In this document: piece after piece, positions 13,088 through 23,590 of the stretch | How the letters are laid out: each line of letters starts with the position of its first letter | How positions within the stretch are numbered: the stretch's first letter is position 1 | Source of the DNA: Neodontobutis hainanensis | Lineage: Eukaryota; Chordata; Actinopteri; Gobiiformes; Odontobutidae | Direction: 5' to 3' | NCBI GenBank assembly: GCA_024349245.1 | Contig: JALDNG010000101.1 | Location: 880,001 to 944,000 of the forward strand | Length of the DNA stretch: 64,000 nucleotides | The notes under the pieces: model-generated | Seen by the model: only the letters and a program-made list of their open reading frames with translations | Told to the model about the DNA's origin: nothing | Database searches by the model: none | Program-made: the position numbers and the translations under genes

Positions 13088-14448
13088 AATGTTGCACTGG
13101 TGTATGTGTGTGTATGAATGTTGCACTAGTGTATGAATGTGTATGAATGTTGTACTGGTGTATGAATGTGTGTTAATGTTGCACTGGTGTATGAATGTGT
13201 GTGAATGTTGCACTGGTGTATGAATGTGTGAGAATGTTGCACTGGTGTATGAATGTGTGAGAATGTTGCACTGGTGTATGTGTGTGTATTAATTTTGCAC
13301 TTGTGTATGAAAGTTGCATTTGTGTATGAATGTGTGTGAATGTTGCAGTGGTGTATGAATGTGAGAGAATGTTGCACTGGTGTATGAATGTGTGAGAATG
13401 TTGCACTGGTGTATGTGTGTGTATTAATTTTGGACTTGTGTATGAAAGTTGCATTTGTGTATGAATGTGTGAGAATGTTGCACTGGTGTATGTGTGTGTG
13501 AATGTTGCACCGGTGTATGAATGTGTGAGAATATTGCACTGGTGTATCAATATGTGTGAATGTTGCACTGGTGTATAAATGTGTGAGAATGTTGCACTGG
13601 TGTATGTGTGTGTGAATGTTGCACTGGTGTATGAATGTGTGAATGTTGCACTGGTGTATAAATGTGTGAGAATGTTGCACTGGTGTATGTGTGTGTGAAT
13701 GTTGCTCTGGTGTATAAATGTGTGAATGTTGCACTGGTGTATGAATGTGTGAATGTTACACTGGTGTATGAATGTGTGTTAATGTTGCACTGGTGTATGA
13801 ATGTGTATGAATGTTGCTCTGGTGTATGAATGTGTGTGAATGTTGCATTGGTGAATGAATGTGTGTGAATGTTGCACTGGTGTATAAATGTGTGAATGTT
13901 GCACTGGTGTATGAATGTGTGTTAATGTTGCAGTGGTGTATGAATGTGTGTTAATGTTGCACTGGTGTATGAATGTGTGTGAATGTTGCTCTGGTGTATG
14001 AATGTGTGTGAATGTTGCATTGGTGAATGAATGTGTGTGAATGTTGCACTGGTGTATAAATGTGTGAATGTTGCACTGGTGTATGAATGTGTGAGAATAT
14101 TGCATTGGTGAATGAATGTGTGTGAATGTTGCACTGGTGTATAAATGTGTGAGAATGTTGCACTGGTGTATAAATGTGTGTGAATGTTACACTGGTGTAT
14201 GAATGTGTGTGAATGTTGCACTGGTGTATAAATGTGTGAGAATGTTGCACTGGTGTATGAATGTTGCACTGGTGTATGAAGGTGTGTGAATGTTGCTCTG
14301 GTGTATGAATGTGTGAGAATGTTGCACTGGTGTATGAATGTGTGAGAATGTTGCACTGGTGTATGAATGTGTGAGAATGTTGCACTGGTGTATAAATGTG
14401 TGAGAATGTTGCACTGGTGTATGAATGTGTGTGAATGTTGCACTGGTG

Positions 14449-14660
14449 TATGAATGTTGCACTGGTGTATGAATGTTGCACTGGTGTATGAATGTTGCAC
14501 TGGTGTATGAATGTTGCACTGGTGTATGAATGTTGCACTGGTGTATGAATGTTGCACTGGTGTATGAATGTTGCACTGGTGTATGAATGTTGCACTGGTG
14601 TATGAATGTTGCACTGGTGTATGAATGTTGCACTGGTGTATGAATGTTGCACTGGTGTAT
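14449..14660. repeat. 19-bp sub-array within the minisatellite
   Basis: About eleven tandem copies of TGTATGAATGTTGCACTGG, a 19-bp unit equal to the 29-bp unit without TGTGTGAGAA. It is the most homogeneous part of the array, which suggests recent local expansion. Confidence 0.92.
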
Positions 14661-15482
14661 GAATGTGTGAGAATGTTGCACTGGCGTATGAGTGTGTGAG
14701 AATGTTGCACTGGTGTATGTGTGTGTGAGAATGTTGCACTGGTGTATGAATTAGTGCTGTGTTTCGATTCAAATTTCAAGAATCGATTCGATTCCGATTC
14801 TCAAGATCTTGAATCGATTATCATTATTCGATTCGATCCGATCTTCGAGATTTAGATAAGTGTTTTTGAAGAAAGCATTTTTTCCCAGCTGTTACCTGAA
14901 TTAGAGGACTGTAGTTATGCAACATATTGATACTATTATTATAGACATTCAACTGCAAATGAATGGAGTATTGATGGTTGTAAAGAACAATCCCCCTTCC
15001 AGAGTGTTGATACAACTGCTTTCACAAACTTGCACTGGTGTAGACGACAGAGGACGCAGAGGTATATCAGCAGTTGTAGACCAATTATTTATACACAAAC
15101 CTGATGTATTATTAAAAATGACATTAAGAATTGACATTAAGATGCAAATGCACCTTTATTATTTTATTTTAATGATCAACATTTAGAACACATTTGGTTA
15201 CTGGCTTCACAGTAAACAGACAACATGACACAGAATGTAAATACAATTTGAACTTGCAAAACCTTTCGAAAACACAGCTGTGTCACATTTTTGTGTAAAA
15301 CCTTCAAGTACTCCAGGTATAAGACATTAAATTGCCTTTAAAGTGTATTTGTGTAAACCGGTCATTTTAAACTAAAATAGTAGATACAAATAAATAAAAA
15401 CAGGAAAAGGCCTTGCCTATTAAAGTGAAAATAAAAATAAACTGGAAATTAAACTTGTCTTAACCCAGAGTGTGAACTGCCA

Positions 15483-16175
15483 TCACTCAGGAATGGAAAG
15501 ATTCTTCTTCAGGAACAGTAGCTCATTGACATGCCCAGGGGTAAGGCAACTTCTTTTGGCAGTAATGATATCACCTGCAGTCGAAAAAACCCTCTCAGAT
15601 GTGACGCTGGTTCCTGGGACACAGAGATATCGCTTTGCCATGCGAGCCAAAAGAGGATACTCCTTTTCATTCTCCCGCCACCAAATGAGAGGATTGTCCT
15701 GCAGTCCCGTAGTTCTCCTTGACCTGTACCTTTTGATCTCGTCTTCTGCCTCTGCCGCTTTAGTTTTCTGTGGTCCTACTTCCTGTTGTGATCTGTAGGC
15801 TTCCCCAAGGAGAGACTCCAAAGCACTGGATTGCTTGAATTGCTTGGGTGCCGGAGGTTGGTGTTCCACCTCTTCTTCCACTCCACCAACTTCATCATCA
15901 GCAGCAGCATCTTGCTGTGTAAGAAGAGAGCGAGAGAATTTGTATTTTATGGAGGTGGAGGTGGAGAGTGGACTTTTTCCACTGAGTTTCTTTTTAAAAT
16001 GATTACTTACATTATATGCATCTTCCTCCATCCCACACACTGCTTCAGTCTGGAGTCTGGAGAAGGTCTGATCTCGCTCCTCCTCATTCAGGAATGGCAG
16101 CGCTTTGAAACGTGGATCAATAGCTGAAGCTACGTACAGCATGTCCTTCTGGTTTACCTGGAATTTAGATTTCAC
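15483..16175 (-). CDS. hAT transposase, C-terminal part
   Basis: 230 open codons. The start contains VNQKDMLYVASAIDPRFKAL, typical of the region before the insertion domain. The end contains PLIWWRENEKEYPLLARMAK, RYLCVPGTSVTSERVFSTAG and LKKNLSIPE, which form the hAT dimerisation (hATC) region. The first codons before VNQKD follow an AAATTCCAG acceptor, so the real coding part probably begins there, near 16160. Inside the frame, 16010 down to 15915 looks like an in-frame 96-bp intron (GTAAGT donor, CTTACACAG acceptor) with no stop. Joined to the pieces at 16388-16636 and 16603-17694 it would form one ZBED1-like transposase. Confidence 0.85.
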   Translation of the reverse strand: MKSKFQVNQKDMLYVASAIDPRFKALPFLNEEERDQTFSRLQTEAVCGMEEDAYNVSNHFKKKLSGKSPLSTSTSIKYKFSRSLLTQQDAAADDEVGGVEEEVEHQPPAPKQFKQSSALESLLGEAYRSQQEVGPQKTKAAEAEDEIKRYRSRRTTGLQDNPLIWWRENEKEYPLLARMAKRYLCVPGTSVTSERVFSTAGDIITAKRSCLTPGHVNELLFLKKNLSIPE

Positions 16176-16239
16176 ACATTTTGATCAATTTATCCCCCCT
16201 GAGGAGGACAATATTGTCTTTAATCTTTAATGAAGTTTC

Positions 16240-16244
<5 letters not shown>

Positions 16245-16331
<87 letters not shown>
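16245..16331. repeat. (CA)n microsatellite in the hAT element
   Basis: About 39 CA dinucleotides followed by a short (TA)n tail. It lies in the gap between the middle and C-terminal transposase pieces, possibly in an intron: minus-strand AAG|GTAGGC at about 16390 is a possible donor and TTCCAG near 16160 a possible acceptor. A second short CA run follows at 16358-16376. Confidence 0.95.
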
Positions 16332-16387
16332 CAGTAAAAAAGTCTTATCTCTCTCTCACACACACACACACACACAGAGAGAGAGGC

Positions 16388-16636
16388 CTACCTTGTGCTT
16401 AAGTTTTTCTTGATCTCATCCTTCATGTCCTTAACAACTCTGGAGTCTTCTGGAAGACTGGTCATCTCTTTCAGCAGCAGAGCATGCAGAGGTGCTATCA
16501 CTGAGAGAGTTGGGCACTTTTCTTCTGACATCACTTGAGTGGCTGTCTTCATTGGCTTTAGAGCTCTGACCACATCTTCTGCATCTGTTATGTCCTCTTC
16601 CTTCAGGCTGCAAATATCCTTTTCATTTCTCCGCAC
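16388..16636 (-). pseudogene. hAT transposase, middle piece in a shifted frame
   Basis: 82 open codons starting MRRNEKDICSLKEEDI and including PTLSVIAPLHALLLKEM and VKDMKDEIKKNLSTR. This is the part of a ZBED-type transposase between the RNase H-like core and the DPRFK motif. It overlaps the end of the N-terminal piece in a different frame (16603-16636), so a small indel near 16620 separates them. The frame ends at a TAG that overlaps a possible splice donor. The indel would break the protein unless it is a sequence error. Confidence 0.75.
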
Positions 16637-17694
16637 CAGGTGAGAGCAGAGATCGCGGGTTGCTGCTCTAAAAAACGCTCAAGCATTTCTAGTGCACTGT
16701 TCCAACGAGTCACCACATCAATTTTGAGCTTGTGTGCATTTAGCTTCAGTTGCTTCTGCTTTACTTTGAGGATACGGGTGGCCGTTGTACTGCGATGAAA
16801 GAACTTTGCGATGTGCCTTACTCTCCCAAGAAGGCGTGCAACATTCGGCAGTTTGAGACCGGCTTGCGAGGCCAGGTTGATTATGTGCGCGAAGCAGCCG
16901 ACGTGTGTTAGTCCCGTAATCTCAACCGCACGGATCATATTCGCCGCGTTGTCAGTGACTATGGCTGGGTCTTTACTCAGCAACCCCCACTCCTCCATAG
17001 CTTTGGTTAACATTTCAGCTAGACTGACAGAGCGATGGTCCGTTTGAACTTCGGTTGTCTGCAGAACATAAGACACAAGGTTCCAATGAACGTCTATGTA
17101 GTGTGCTGTCACACTCATGTAAGATTCTGTAGCTACGGATGTCCAGGTGTCACTCGTAATGCCCACCCTCTCTGCGGTCTTAAGCTTACACATTACACTA
17201 TCTTTTACTGTCTGGTACATGTTGGGGATCACTTCTTCAGACAGACGTTTGCGAGACACAATGACATAATTTGGTTCCATTACCTTCATTAGCCGCCTGA
17301 ATCCCACATTCTCAACAACAGAATACGGCCGCATATCTTTGCAAATGAAGCCCGCAATCGCCTCAGTTATTTTGACAGAGCGTGCAGAATTAATTGGCAG
17401 TTGTAGAGTTTGTTTCAGTGTCATCTGTTGCGGTCCTGTGGCGGGCTTGGATATGATGTCTTGATGATGTCGCATCATGTGGTTCCTGAGATTAGTGGTA
17501 TTTCCACAATACTTCACCTCCATTTGGCAGGCTTTGCAAATTGCTTTGCTTTTGTCAAGCTCGTTTTCTTTAATGCTTCTGAACCCGAAATGGTGCCAGA
17601 TCGCAGATTTGAGCGTTTCTGGAGTTTTCAAAGCAGCCATGTTCGTTGTTTTAAAGTCCTTCCACCTCGCGCGCATGCGTGAATTACGCGGCAA
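16603..17694 (-). CDS. hAT transposase, N-terminal part with BED zinc finger
   Basis: 363 open codons. After about 30 residues comes a BED finger: WHHFGF, then CKACQMEVKYCGNTTNLRNH and MMRHH, giving a CxxC...HxxxxH arrangement. Next are KITEAIAGFICKDMRPYSVV, the catalytic-region motif GITSDTWTS, YMSVTAHYID, IVTDNAANM and GCFAHIINL, all typical of Ac/ZBED1-like hAT transposases. VTRWNSALEMLERFLEQ near the end is also a family motif. The last dozen residues are off-frame after the indel near 16620. The protein would bind the element ends and excise and insert it. It is unusually well preserved for this window, so the insertion is probably fairly young. Confidence 0.88.
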   Translation of the reverse strand: MPRNSRMRARWKDFKTTNMAALKTPETLKSAIWHHFGFRSIKENELDKSKAICKACQMEVKYCGNTTNLRNHMMRHHQDIISKPATGPQQMTLKQTLQLPINSARSVKITEAIAGFICKDMRPYSVVENVGFRRLMKVMEPNYVIVSRKRLSEEVIPNMYQTVKDSVMCKLKTAERVGITSDTWTSVATESYMSVTAHYIDVHWNLVSYVLQTTEVQTDHRSVSLAEMLTKAMEEWGLLSKDPAIVTDNAANMIRAVEITGLTHVGCFAHIINLASQAGLKLPNVARLLGRVRHIAKFFHRSTTATRILKVKQKQLKLNAHKLKIDVVTRWNSALEMLERFLEQQPAISALTWCGEMKRIFAA

Positions 17695-17821
17695 ATTAAA
17701 ATTCGCGGGGAAAATTTAGGCCTATTATTAAATCGATCCTCTGAGTTACGAATCGATCTTTAGAAATTAATATGAAAATCGATTCAGAATTGGTGAATCG
17801 ATTTTTTTCAACACAGCCCTA

Positions 17822-18951
17822 GTATGAATGTGTGAGAATGTTGCACTGGTGTATAAATATGTGAATGTTACACTGGTGAATGAACGTGTGAATGTTGCAC
17901 TGGTGCATGAATGTGTGAATGTTGCACTGGTGCATGAATGTGTGAATGTTGCACTGGTGCATGAATGTGTGAATGTTGCACTGGTGCATGAATGTGTGAA
18001 TGTTGCACTGGTGTATGAATGTGTGAATGTTGCACTGGTGCATGAATGTGTGAATGTTGCACTGGTGTATGTGTGTGTGAGAATGTTGCTCTGGTGTATG
18101 AATGTGTGAATGTTGCTCTGGTGTATGAATGTGTGAATGTTGCACTGGTGTATGTGTGTGTGAGAATGTTGCACTGGTGTATGAATGCGTGAGAATGTTG
18201 CACTGGTGTATGAATGCGTGAGAATGTTGCACTGGTGTATGTGTGTGTGAGAATGTTGCACTGGTGTATGAATGTGTGAGAATGTTGCACTGGTGTATGA
18301 ATGTGTGTGAATGTTGCACTGGTGTATGTGTGTGTGAGAATGTTGCACTGGTGTATGAATGTGTGAGAATGTTGCACTGGTGTATGAATGTGTGAGAATG
18401 TTGCACTGGTGTATGTGTGTGTGAGAATGTTGCACTGGTGTATGAATGTGTGAGAATGTTGCACTGGTGTATGTGTGTGTGAGAATGTTGCACTGGTGTA
18501 TGAATGTGTGAGAATGTTACACTGGTGTATGAATGTGTGAGAATGTTGCACTGGTGTATAAATATGTGAATGTTGCACTGGTGTATGAATGTGTGTTAAT
18601 GTTGCACTGGTGTATGAATGTGTGAGAATGTTGCACTGGTGTATGTGTGTGTGAGAATGTTGCACTGGTGTATGAATGTGTGAGAATGTTGCACTGGTGT
18701 ATGAATGTGTGTGAATGTTGCACTGGTGTATGAATGTGTGAGAATGTTGCACTGGTGTATGAATGTGTGAGAATGTTGCACTGGTGTATGAATGTGTGAG
18801 AATGTTGCACTGGTGTATGTGTGTGTGAGAATGTTGCACTGGTGTATGAATGTGTGAGAATGTTGCACTGGTGTATGTGTGTGTGAGAATGTTGCACTGG
18901 TGTATGAATGTGTGAGAATGTTGCACTGGTGTATGAATGTGTGTGAATGTT
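17822..18951. repeat. 29-bp minisatellite, second block
   Basis: Continuation of the same array after the hAT insertion, with the same consensus. It begins with a run of 27-bp units (TGCATGAATGTGTGAATGTTG...) at 17882-18060. The array ends at GAATGTTGGGACATC. Minus-strand open frames of up to 352 codons are again artefacts. Confidence 0.97.
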
Positions 18952-19032
18952 GGGACATCAAATGGAAAGTAGTCTATTTCAACAATCTGGCATGTTTACA
19001 TTTACAAACATACATTAGACATTGCCTGTCTG

Positions 19033-19033
<1 letters not shown>

Positions 19034-19115
<82 letters not shown>
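19034..19115. repeat. (ATT)n microsatellite
   Basis: About 27 perfect ATT/TTA trinucleotides. The open frames across it (poly-Tyr, poly-Leu, poly-Asn, poly-Ile) are artefacts of the repeat. Confidence 0.97.
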
Positions 19116-19143
19116 CTCTGTGGGAAATTTCAACGTTGGCATC

Positions 19144-19160
19144 TGCCACCAGGGGGCACC
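19144..19160 (+). promoter_or_regulatory. CTCF-like motif
   Basis: TGCCACCAGGGGGCACC matches the core consensus of CTCF binding sites closely. It lies 1.4 kb upstream of the first PDE4 exon and just past the repeat-rich block, where an insulator or loop anchor could sit. Binding itself cannot be seen in sequence, and some fish repeats carry similar motifs. Confidence 0.45.
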
Positions 19161-19690
19161 CAACATGTTTTGATGTTTTTTTGGGAAAAACGGAGTCCTT
19201 GGCATTTTCCAATGTTCTCTTCAAGCTATTATAGTAAAAACAGTAACTTGACCGTGTGGACGTGTTGGCCACTATTCAATGGTCAACAATACGTTACAGC
19301 TGCTGTGTGGGCAGTTGTTAATGGATAGGTAGCACTGCTGAGCGATAGAAAGATAAGGTCACGGGTTGCCCCAGTAGAAGACATGCACTGTCTTATCTGC
19401 TCCTCCTCAACTCTGACGCTGAGAGAGATGTGCCCTGAGCCCTGACTCCAAACACTGTCTGACTGTGACAACCCTCTATTGTGACCAAGGTGATAATGTA
19501 TGAGTCTCAGGACCTGCTATCAGATAAAAAAAACTCCCAAAATAATGCCTGACTTTCCTCAGTCAGTGTGTTGTCACATGGTGACTCTTTAGGAAAAGTT
19601 TACTAATATTCAACCTTTTTTGATGCACCTTTATATGTTTGATCATTTTAGTTTAAGCATCTACATACTAATACATATATGTGTTTTGTT

Positions 19691-19986
19691 TTTACATTTA
19701 CATTTAGTCATTTAGCAGATGCTTTTATCCAATGCGACTTATAGGTAGCTTTCATTCACCAATGTTACATTTTTACATTTACATTTTTACTTATTTAGCT
19801 GACACTTTTTATTCACAGCGACTTACATTAAGCTTTTATTCACCAGTATTACAGCTGGAACTCAAGGTGGGTTAAGTGTTTTGCCCAAGGACACAACAAC
19901 AGTATGAACTGTGGGGAGAGTGGGAATCAAACCGCCCACCTTCCAGCTGAATGACGACCGCCCCCTCCTGAGCCACTGCGCCCCCT
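19691..19986. mobile_element. Fish interspersed repeat (SINE-like), composite
   Basis: Contains TTTACATTTAGTCATTTAGC followed by AGATGCTTTTATCC and GCGACTT, a motif widespread in fish genomes, twice (about 19695-19742 and 19778-19830). Then comes GGGTTAAGTGTTTTGCCCAA, GGACACAACAAC, and a tail with GGGAATCAAACC and GAGCCACTGCGCCCC. The same first motif occurs again near 57906. The exact family cannot be named by eye. Confidence 0.7.
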
Positions 19987-20269
19987 TAGACATTGTTACA
20001 GTAAATCCAATGTCCACAGAAACTCTTTACTATCATATTTAAGTTCACTGTAATTGGGATTGACTGTAAAGCAAAGGTATACTTAAATCCTCAATTAAAT
20101 CAGAAGTTTAGAAATATTAAACTTTTGAGCAGCGTTTTTGGTAAAAAATAAAGTTTTACATTGACTGATACAGTATGTAGTACAGTATAGTACTATAGTA
20201 CTGTCTAAATGTTTTAGCCATTGCTGTCTGTCTGAGATTAACATTAAGAGAGAAAGATTTTAGGAGCCT

Positions 20270-20329
20270 ACATCCACAGGAGATCTGTGAGATTTCTCAA
20301 CATCCACAGGAGATCTGTGAGATTTCTCA
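20270..20329. repeat. 30-bp perfect tandem duplication
   Basis: Two identical head-to-tail copies of a 30-bp unit beginning ACATCCACAGGAGATCTGTG, about 280 bases before the first PDE4 exon. Confidence 0.95.
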
Positions 20330-20605
20330 ATGTTTGGGACAACATACCTGCTCAGTTTCTTCAAAAACTTTGGGCAGGTGGAACTAGAGGAATTCTGTGG
20401 TGGTCACACAATTTCATATAAACTATTCTTCTCTTTTCTCACTTTGAATTTTGGAACTAAAAAGGTTTTACTTGCACAAAAGCACTGGAAAGTCACTTTG
20501 GTGAATTTTAAAATTCTAACCTGTTGTGTTATGTTTCTATTCAAAGCCTATATTATTCTGATCTCTGAGTTTTGTGTTTTCTGTGTCCACCCCTCCATCC
20601 TTCAG

Positions 20606-20934
20606 AGGCAGTGGGCAGAACAGTCTCTCTACATTGAGGATCACCAACACTCAGGCATCACATGTGCCGTCAAGAGGCTAGTCTCCGGAAAGCTCCAACT
20701 GCCCCGGCTCTCCTGCAGACACTCAGCCAATGACACATCCCCAAACCAGGATGGACTCCAGGGGCAGGATGAACCCACTGCTTTAGACAGACCCCCTGAC
20801 AATGATGCTCTCCTTGTGCTGGACGGCCCCCCAGCACAAGATGAACCCCCAGAGCTGCCCCTGTTTTTTGGCTCGCCTCACATGAAACACTCCCGGAGCC
20901 TCGGCACGCTGACCAGCTGCTTTTCCAAGATCTT
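20606..20934 (+). CDS. pde4c: PDE4 (probably pde4c) upstream N-terminal exon, PDE4B1/D7-like
   Basis: Exon of 329 bases with a good pyrimidine-rich acceptor (CCCCTCCATCCTTCAG, ending 20605) and a GTAAGT donor at 20935. In the open frame it encodes 109 residues. These include VKRLVSGKLQLPRLSCRHS, which resembles the LSCRNIQLPPLAFRQ and SGNLQLPPLSQRQ segments of long PDE4D7 and PDE4B1 isoforms. It ends with PLFFGSPHMKHSRSLGTLTS then CFSKI, resembling the FFASP region of PDE4A11. PDE4 hydrolyses cAMP; the N-terminal regions mainly direct the enzyme to partners and membranes. The donor leaves two bases of a codon (TT), the phase that joins the common UCR1 exon. A start codon, or a further 5' exon, was not found. 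Assignment to pde4c rather than a paralogue rests on linkage to ifi30. Confidence 0.75.
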
Positions 20935-23340
20935 GTAAGTAACCCAGTTCCAAAACTACAAAGTAAGGTGAGATAATACAATTGCTTTTCCTGCACACAA
21001 AATTTGCAGTTCTATTGCGGTATTCGTGTGGTCCTCAGGTGGCCCGCCTTTCTGAGACAAGAAGCCATTTTTCGAACTTTGTTGGGTTTATGTGCTTTTA
21101 TATCAAAAAATTGGGAAATTGATGTCTTGAGTACTATTTAGTGGTGGTATTCTACATGGAGTGCATAACAATGCCTACAGATTTTTTGTTTTCAAAATCT
21201 CCATTATCTGCTTTTGTCCCAATTTACCACTGACTGCTAATAAATTCTGAAATATAGCTTCTGGTTGTTAAGGGTTGAATACCATACCAATGGTAATTAA
21301 CACAATATTTAATGAAACCAGGTGGTCCTTATGTGAGAGACAGTTTATAGTTAACTTCATATTATAAATGGTGTTCAGGCAAAGAAATGATATGCAATTG
21401 AGAAACTCAAAATAATAGAACAGATACTTTTCTGCCATCAAGTTGCAAAGTCAGGAAACAAATTTTAACCTGAGTTCTTTTTCTGAAGTGTACGTGTACA
21501 ATTTATTTACAGCAGATTTCCTGTATAGTGCCATCTTAAAAGCTGCAGGCGGTGTTTTTGCTGTTTGATATAGTGTTGCTGATGTTCAAATATACCTCAA
21601 AACATATTTGCTTGTGACCTACATTCTGGTTTAACCCTCACCAGAAGAGATTGGACTAACATAACTCTCCTGATTGTTTCAATGACAACATATAATCAGT
21701 TGCTTTACTTTTTGTCTCTCCTTGACCTTGGTCTTTTCTTGCCTGTGAGAAATGCCACCAGACCTGTTGCCTTAACTGATTATTTGGTTTGGTGATCTCA
21801 TCTGCCTGTAAATCAGGTAGAAAAAATATTACAATTCATCAAGCGGTGGTTAAATGAAATTAAAGCATGCTACCTTACCCAAAAGCATTGTATACCCAAA
21901 CAAAACAGGGCTGGAGTCCCCTTCCCTCACAGCAATTTCCCCTTGATTGAAATCCTGTCAGATGAATTATAATTATAATTGATAATTATCTAAAACAGCT
22001 TCCTTTTGCCATGCTCTGAGGTGGTTTATTTTGTGTCTCTTGGTACTGCCTTTTCTTTTCTGACTGGTTGTATCTTCATCCATGTATATGTCATATAACC
22101 CGGCTGCTAGATTATACAGTTATTGTTTAAAGCTAATTCAAAATGAAGTTGACAGTGAGCTTTTGGGAAAGACAGATTCTAGCACTCTTCTGTTACTTCA
22201 CGTTTTGGGGGCAAATTTATCAAAAGACTGTGTAAGTCTTTGTGTCCCATAGGCCTACTGCTTGTTTACACGTCACTGACGACCAATGTCACTGGCTGAC
22301 ACACTCCATGACAAGGCACATATATACTGTATATTAATGACTGTCACTCTTGGAAGATTTCTTAGATACTAGGTTGTAACATGAACTTACAAGTATGTAA
22401 GTACAGCAAACAAGATATAACAAGATATAACAAGATAAAAATATGTAAGTCTCACCCTATTAATTGCTGTTTCTATCCAAAATAAGCCCATTCTCTAGCT
22501 ATTCACTTTAAGTTTTAAGATCATTTCTACCTTTTTGGAAGAACGGTAAACTGGGAGACTGAACTGCCCTGAAGCAGTTTTATTTCTGCTGAACTGTAAG
22601 AAAGACGTACGTACACTGTGTTCTGGCTTCGCTGAATCCACTGCAGATTTGGGCCTTCCCCTGAAAATTACCCACATGACTCTAGTGAGCTTCTAGGTTT
22701 AGATATTGACCTGAGATTAGTTTTTTTTTACTCATTTGGGATTTAGAACAGATTAAAATGTCCAATATTGTGCATAAAAAGGGAAAGGAATCAAAGCACC
22801 AATGAGGACATAATGAGTACATCAGAATAGTACACTTGTGGCTATACATCTTAAAAAGTTACATAGTGTTGCATTAATCAGGCATGTAAAAATATTACAG
22901 CCAGAATTTGATTACCCTGCTTATCTAAACGTGCTTGTTTCTAGAGCGTAGGTTTGGGACAGGAAACCCCTGAAGAGACTGTGCTGTGTCCAAAGAGTAG
23001 TGTCTGCTATATGTAAACATTGACATCACACAAATGCAACAAATGTGTTTCTATATGAGATATGAATAATGGAGGCTCATGTGACCTCCTCTCATGGCCT
23101 CTCTCTGCATGTTTTTTTTTAACATGCCCTGATGAACACATTAGAATGTCCACTGTTTAATAAAGGGGAGAAAAGAGTAGACTCTTTTTACTGACGCTTG
23201 AACTTGTGATGTGATCGTACTACGCACTGTAGTAGTGGTTATAGTAAATCATATACAATTGAACAACTCTTCCATTTTAATACTCAGTTGACATAAAATT
23301 AGCATTTACGTGTTTCAGTTTTCCATACATCATAACAACT
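20935..23340 (+). other. PDE4 intron / inter-promoter DNA
   Basis: AT-rich, with a short triplicated ACAAGATATA motif near 22410-22436. No coding exon or clear mobile element was recognised. Confidence 0.55.
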
Positions 23341-23384
23341 AGATTATTATGCCTCAAGATCCCAAACATCTGATGCTCCAGCTC

Positions 23385-23590
23385 CCTAGGTTATGTGAGT
23401 GTCAGACCAGACAGCCCCGGGGTTTTGCTGTGAGTGGGACCCATTTCTCACTGCGGCGGCCCGTACACAAAGCGATCAGGTGGGCTGAAGACGGGGGCCT
23501 GCGGTCAAAGATAAACTGCAGCATTGTGACAGCACCATGCCCCACTGTAGCTTTTATCTACCTCTGCTTTTTTCAGTCACTTCATGTGAC
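23385..23590 (+). other. GC-richer segment, possible conserved non-coding element
   Basis: Stands out from AT-rich neighbours. It contains CCCCGGGGTTTTGCTG, GCGGCGGCCCGTACAC and GGTCAAAGATAAACTGCAG. An open frame of 91 codons crosses it without recognisable features. It may be an enhancer upstream of the second alternative PDE4 exon. Confidence 0.3.

Larger units (their letters stand above)
7284..14751. repeat. 29-bp minisatellite, first block (about 7.5 kb)
   Basis: Tandem array with consensus unit TGTATGAATGTGTGAGAATG followed by TTGCACTGG (29 bp). Variants include GTGTGTGAGAATG, TGTATAAATG, TGCATGAATG, TTACACTGG and TTGCTCTGG. Shorter and longer units also occur. The minus strand of the unit contains no TAA, TAG or TGA, and 29 is not a multiple of three. 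All three minus frames are therefore open for long distances (up to 454 codons at 8445-9809) and encode the same 29-residue cycle containing HTFIHQCNILTHSYTSATFS. I treat these frames as repeat artefacts, not genes. Confidence 0.97.
14752..17821 (-). mobile_element. hAT (ZBED/Ac-type) transposon inserted in the minisatellite
   Basis: A 3070-bp element starting TAGTGCTGTGTT and ending AACACAGCCCTA, which are imperfect terminal inverted repeats. The ends are rich in ATCGATT-type sequence. It is flanked on both sides by GTATGAAT (14744-14751 and 17822-17829), an 8-bp target duplication as expected for hAT. That octamer also occurs in every minisatellite unit, so the duplication alone is weak proof. 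The transposase occupies the minus strand from 17694 down to 15483 in three open pieces. Confidence 0.92.

Noticed and set aside
7756..14779. Long minus-strand open frames (up to 454 codons) of a His/Thr-rich repeat peptide
   Set aside because: They follow directly from a stop-free 29-bp tandem unit, are equally open in all three frames, and lack a gene structure.
19002..19328. Open frames with poly-Tyr, poly-Leu, poly-Asn and poly-Ile runs
   Set aside because: Translation of the (ATT)n microsatellite in different frames.
19320..19380. Possible tRNA gene or SINE (GGTCACGGGTTGCCCC)
   Set aside because: No convincing A box at the right distance and no cloverleaf could be drawn.
20330..20605. 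Start of the 202-codon open frame before the first PDE4 exon
   Set aside because: A good splice acceptor at 20590-20605 and hydrophobic, non-conserved translation indicate intron; only the part from 20606 is PDE4-like.
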